DNA of 10,983 nucleotides, from assembly GCA_900554265.1 (NCBI GenBank), contig USGZ01000024.1:1-10983 (forward strand), read 5' to 3'. Shown here piece by piece: positions 7,902-10,983 of the stretch. The translations under genes and the position numbers were made by a program. The stretch comes from an uncultured Porphyromonadaceae bacterium (lineage in GTDB: Bacteria; Bacteroidota; Bacteroidia; Bacteroidales; Muribaculaceae). The number at the start of each line of letters is the position of its first letter. Position 1 is the stretch's first letter. The notes beneath the pieces are model-generated. The model made no database searches. It was not told the DNA's origin and saw only the letters and a list, made by a program, of their open reading frames with translations.

Positions 7902-9485
7902 ATGCCAGCCAACAATAACTACCGCCGCCAGAACTCACAGCGCTTCGACTCCGAGGCGCGTGTGCCGGATGTGGCCGGGCGCATGGCTCCACGCGCCGTC
8001 GACATGGAGGAAGCCGTGCTCGGCGCGCTGATGCTCGAGCGCGACGCCTTCCCGCAGGTTTGCGAAATCATTACCCCGGAATCGTTTTACGAGCCGGCCA
8101 ACCGCAAGGTCTACGAGGCAATCCAGACCCTTGGACTGCAGCAGAAGCCTATAGACATAATGACCGTGCGCAACCAGATGCTCCAGGAGCAGACGCTCGA
8201 AGGTGTAGGCGGCGCGCCCTACCTGCTTCAGCTGACCAGCAACGTGGCCTCGGCGGCACACGTGGCCTTCCACGCAAAAATTGTGGCACAGAAGCACCTG
8301 GCGCGTCAGCTTATCGCCCTTGCCTCCGAACTCCAGGACCAGGCCTACGACGGCACCGAGGATGTCGACGAACTTATGCAGGCCTACGAGGGCCGTCTGT
8401 TCGAAATCGCCCAGCGCAACGTCAAGCGCCAGGTCCAGCAGATCGACCCGCTGCTCAACAAGGCCATCGAGCAGATACAGCTCGCCGGGCAGCGCGAGAG
8501 CGGCCTCAGCGGCCTTTCCAGCGGTTTCTCGGCCATCGATAAGATTACCTACGGCTGGCAGAACTCGGACCTTATCATCATCGCCGCCCGCCCGGCCATG
8601 GGCAAGACGGCCTTCGTGCTCTCCATGGCGCTCAATATCGCGCTGATGAACAATCCCGTGGCCGTATTCTCACTGGAAATGAGTTCGCTGCAGCTGGTCA
8701 ACCGTCTTATTTCCAACGTCTGCGAGATGGACGGCGGCAAAATCAAGAGCGGCAAGCTCTCGAACCTCGAGCTCCAGCAGCTCACAAACCGCATGTCGCG
8801 CCTGCAGGGAGCGCCCCTCTATGTCGACGACACCTCCTCGCTCTCCATCATGGAGCTGATTACCAAGGCCCGGCGCCTGGTGCGCGAACATGGCGTCAAG
8901 ATGATCATCATCGACTACCTCCAGCTCATGACCGCCGGCAGCGGCCTCAATCTCGGTTCACGCGAACAGGAGGTCAGCACAATCTCGCGCTCTCTCAAGC
9001 AGCTGGCCAAGGAGCTGGATATTCCCGTAGTGGCGCTGTCGCAGCTCAACCGAAAGCTCGAGGACCGAAGCAACAAGGACAAGCGCCCGCAGCTCTCCGA
9101 CCTGCGCGAGTCCGGCGCCATCGAGCAGGACGCCGACATCGTTTGCTTCATCCACCGACCCGAGTACTACTCCCACTCCTCCGAGGACAGCCAGGGCAAG
9201 GACATACGCGGCCTGGCCGAGTTCATCATCGCAAAGCACCGCAGCGGCTCCGTCGGCACCGTCGACCTCCGCTTCCGCAACGAGTACGTGCGCTTCGAGA
9301 ACTGGACCGCCGACAGCTCCGGCTACGAGCTCCGCGCCGCCAGCGACAACAGCGCTACCGCCGTGGCGCCCGTCAACAGCGCCCAGGCCGCGGCCGACGC
9401 CCAGGCTTTCGTGAATCCCGGAAAGCCGGCGCCCAACGTCGATTTCCTCAACAATCCCGGCGCCGCCGACGATTATCCCTTCTGA
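7902..9485 (+). CDS. dnaB: Replicative DNA helicase DnaB
   Basis: This is the hexameric 5'-3' helicase that unwinds DNA ahead of the replisome. The 527 residues hold an N-terminal primase-contact domain (about 24-125, MEEAVLGALMLERDAF), a linker, and a RecA-like ATPase domain (about 195-465). The ATPase domain has Walker A ARPAMGKT (229-236), Walker B IIIDYLQL with D338, VVALSQLNRKLEDR, and DLRESGAIEQDADIV. No intein interrupts the motor. After the core (EYVRFENW) comes a flexible Ala/Asn/Pro-rich tail of about 60 residues that ends in ADDYPF. This is longer than in E. coli DnaB (about 470) but similar to Bacteroidales forms. It begins 29 bases after the OmpA-like gene. I see no promoter there, so it is likely read from upstream. 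Confidence 0.98.
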   Translation: MPANNNYRRQNSQRFDSEARVPDVAGRMAPRAVDMEEAVLGALMLERDAFPQVCEIITPESFYEPANRKVYEAIQTLGLQQKPIDIMTVRNQMLQEQTLEGVGGAPYLLQLTSNVASAAHVAFHAKIVAQKHLARQLIALASELQDQAYDGTEDVDELMQAYEGRLFEIAQRNVKRQVQQIDPLLNKAIEQIQLAGQRESGLSGLSSGFSAIDKITYGWQNSDLIIIAARPAMGKTAFVLSMALNIALMNNPVAVFSLEMSSLQLVNRLISNVCEMDGGKIKSGKLSNLELQQLTNRMSRLQGAPLYVDDTSSLSIMELITKARRLVREHGVKMIIIDYLQLMTAGSGLNLGSREQEVSTISRSLKQLAKELDIPVVALSQLNRKLEDRSNKDKRPQLSDLRESGAIEQDADIVCFIHRPEYYSHSSEDSQGKDIRGLAEFIIAKHRSGSVGTVDLRFRNEYVRFENWTADSSGYELRAASDNSATAVAPVNSAQAAADAQAFVNPGKPAPNVDFLNNPGAADDYPF

Positions 9486-9528
9486 CGCGGCATCCGCTTC
9501 AACTGCGCCGTAAACTTTTAGTATTGAA

Positions 9529-10746
9529 ATGAATCCACGCGAAATCTCGATAGAAGCTTTCGATTATCCTCTCCCCGACGAGCGCATAGCCAGGCATCCC
9601 CTGGCGCAGCGCGACGCCTGTAAACTCCTGCGCTTCGACGCCGCCGAGGGCACGCCCGACGACCATGTTTTCAGCGAACTGCCCGGACTTCTGGCCGCCG
9701 GCGCCATGATGGTGGCCAACAACACCCGCGTCATCAACGCCCGCGTTGTGATGCATAAGTCCGGTGGCGCGCGCATAGAGATTTTCTGCCTCGAGCCCGA
9801 GCGGGCCGCCGACTACGAGAGCAACTTCGGGGCGCGTGGCGCCTGCGCGTGGAACTGCCTGGTCGGCAACTCCAAGAAATGGAAAGAAGGCCCGCTGACG
9901 GAGTCTTTCGCCATGCCCGACGGGCGGACCATCGAACTGACGGCGCGCCGCGGCGACAAGGCAGGTGTAATAGAATTCGCCTGGACGCCCGCTGAGCTGA
10001 CGTTCTCGGAAGTTATCGGCGCCGTGGGCGAGATTCCCATCCCTCCCTATCTCAACCGTAAGGCCGAGGCCTGCGACTCGGCCGACTATCAGACCGTGTT
10101 CAGCCATATCGAAGGCTCCGTGGCCGCGCCTACCGCCGGCCTGCACTTCACGCCTGAGCTGCTCGAGGCTATCGACCGCGCCGGAATCCTCCGCCGCGAG
10201 GTGACACTCCACGTCGGCGCCGGCACCTTCAAACCCGTCAAGAGCGACACTATCGGCGAGCACGAGATGCACAGCGAGTTTATCGCAGTGGGCCGCGACT
10301 TCATCGCGGAGCTGGCCGGGCACATCGCCCATGGCCGGCCGGTAATCGCCGTCGGCACCACTTCGGTGCGCACGCTCGAGAGCCTCTACCATATCGGCCG
10401 GCTCATGGCCGCCGGGCGTTGGACGGGCGAAGTGGGGCAGTGGGACGCCTACGAGCCGGACGCCAACGCCATGACCGCCCCTGAGGCGCTCCGGGCGCTC
10501 GTCGCCCACCTCGATGCCGCTGGCGAGAGCGAGCTGGTGGCGCGCACACGCATCATCATAGCCCCCGGCTACGCCTACCGCATAGTCGGCGGCATGGTCA
10601 CCAATTTCCATCAGCCCAAGAGTACGCTGCTGCTGCTCGTATCGGCCTTCCTCGGCGGCGACCGCTGGCGCACCGTATACGACCACGCCCTCGCCTCCGA
10701 CTACCGCTTCCTGAGCTACGGCGACGCCTGCCTGTTCCTAAAATAG
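9529..10746 (+). CDS. queA: S-adenosylmethionine:tRNA ribosyltransferase-isomerase
   Basis: Moves the ribosyl part of S-adenosylmethionine onto preQ1 at position 34 of tRNAs with GUN anticodons, forming epoxyqueuosine in the queuosine pathway. The 405 residues are longer than E. coli QueA (about 356). The extra length is mainly around residues 85-125, as I recall for Bacteroidetes forms. Signatures are IPIPPYLNR, VAAPTAGLHF (198-207), GAGTFKPVK, GTTSVRTLES, VGGMVTNFHQPKSTLLLLVS and the closing SYGDACLFL. The start follows dnaB by 43 bases. That gap holds only a weak -7-like TAGTATTG (9519-9526) with no -33, and no preQ1 riboswitch fold that I can make out. No other queuosine gene is in the window. 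No T-tailed terminator follows; the repeat pair is the only structure downstream. Confidence 0.97.
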   Translation: MNPREISIEAFDYPLPDERIARHPLAQRDACKLLRFDAAEGTPDDHVFSELPGLLAAGAMMVANNTRVINARVVMHKSGGARIEIFCLEPERAADYESNFGARGACAWNCLVGNSKKWKEGPLTESFAMPDGRTIELTARRGDKAGVIEFAWTPAELTFSEVIGAVGEIPIPPYLNRKAEACDSADYQTVFSHIEGSVAAPTAGLHFTPELLEAIDRAGILRREVTLHVGAGTFKPVKSDTIGEHEMHSEFIAVGRDFIAELAGHIAHGRPVIAVGTTSVRTLESLYHIGRLMAAGRWTGEVGQWDAYEPDANAMTAPEALRALVAHLDAAGESELVARTRIIIAPGYAYRIVGGMVTNFHQPKSTLLLLVSAFLGGDRWRTVYDHALASDYRFLSYGDACLFLK

Positions 10747-10776
10747 CCGGCCACGCATGGGGTCTGCAAACCGCGA

Positions 10777-10854
10777 CCCGTAGGGATGCTCCCCGGAGCA
10801 TCCGCAGATTATCAACGCCTTACGAGCGGATGCACGAGCGTGCATCCCTACGGG
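10777..10854. repeat. Inverted pair of 29-base REP-like palindromic units
   Basis: Two 29-base units (10777-10805 and 10826-10854) face each other across a 20-base spacer. Each unit reads CCCGTAGGGATGC, 8 variable bases, GCATCCGC, the second on the opposite strand. Each unit alone folds into a perfect 9-pair hairpin: GGATGCTCC/GGAGCATCC at 10784-10803 and GGATGCACG/CGTGCATCC at 10828-10847. The pair can instead form a long stem (13 pairs outside, 8 inside). The variable 8 bases differ between units but stay self-complementary. This layout is that of a BIME made of REP units, which in other bacteria are moved by RAYT transposases; no such transposase lies in the window. It sits 30 bases after queA and may stabilise or end its mRNA. 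Confidence 0.8.
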
Positions 10855-10921
10855 CGAGCACATTTGGTTTGGCTGTCAAGGCTTCCCGCGCAGGGGGCCG
10901 TGGGCGCGTCTCGCACCCACA

Positions 10922-10959
10922 TTCCCGATTAATCAAGAATAATCAAGAATATTCGGGAA
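10922..10959. repeat. AT-rich 10-base tandem repeat inside a 7-base inverted repeat
   Basis: TTCCCGA (10922-10928) and TCGGGAA (10953-10959) are exact inverted repeats. Between them lie two head-to-tail copies of AATCAAGAAT (10931-10950). The block is AT-rich inside GC-rich DNA. It could be an operator, a hairpin or part of the upstream region of a gene beyond the right edge. Nothing in the window decides between these. Confidence 0.5.
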
Positions 10960-10983
10960 AACCAGTAGGGTCGAGTGTCGGGG

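Noticed and set aside
9519..9526. TAGTATTG as a -7 box for queA
   Set aside because: It matches seven of eight consensus positions, but no TTTG lies 19-21 bases upstream and it is almost on the start codon. Too weak to list.
9486..9528. A preQ1 riboswitch before queA
   Set aside because: The 43-base gap shows no H-type pseudoknot layout or C-rich/A-rich aptamer pattern that I can recognise.
9499..10686. A 395-codon minus-strand open frame opposite queA
   Set aside because: It is an antisense shadow of queA with no motif and no plausible start region.
10777..10854. The repeat pair as a CRISPR fragment or a standard intrinsic terminator of queA
   Set aside because: There are only two units, inverted rather than direct, with no spacer series, and no T-run follows either hairpin.

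Overview
The window looks like chromosomal housekeeping DNA from a GC-rich member of the Bacteroidales. Four observations point there. Several promoters fit the Bacteroidetes pattern (a TAnnTTTG box, with TTTG or a near match about 20 bases upstream). Starts carry A-rich leaders rather than Shine-Dalgarno sequences. The 4-alpha-glucanotransferase carries two N-terminal CBM20 starch-binding domains. A DUF4290 gene, which I know only from Bacteroidetes, is present. A Muribaculaceae-like gut bacterium is my best guess, but that is inference from protein flavour only.

Layout. Bases 1-1896 (minus strand) hold most of malQ, which runs off the left edge. Its promoter lies at about 1956-1990. Upstream of it on the same strand are tRNA-Gly(CCC) at 2144-2216, with its own promoter and a strong intrinsic terminator. 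From 2361 everything is on the plus strand: typA, folP, cdaA (diadenylate cyclase), a DUF4290 gene, rimM, a small acidic protein, an exported OmpA-like protein, dnaB and queA. Genes are tightly packed (gaps of 12-43 bases and two 4-base overlaps), so much of this is probably one or two transcription units. A clear internal promoter sits across the folP stop codon, just before cdaA. After queA (10747-10983) there is no gene. That stretch holds a pair of inverted 29-base palindromic repeats with compensated base changes, then a short AT-rich repeat structure.

Function. The genes serve glycogen/maltodextrin use (malQ), ribosome assembly and translation (typA, rimM, queA, tRNA-Gly), folate synthesis (folP), c-di-AMP signalling (cdaA), the cell envelope (OmpA-like) and replication (dnaB). 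They form a growth-linked cluster rather than a dedicated pathway.

I see no prophage, CRISPR array, insertion sequence or defence system, and no convincing new multi-gene system. The points most worth following are the covarying repeat pair, the near-leaderless cdaA transcript, the SSB-like tip on DnaB and the small acidic protein. Long antisense open frames over malQ and typA/folP are by-products of GC-rich codon use.
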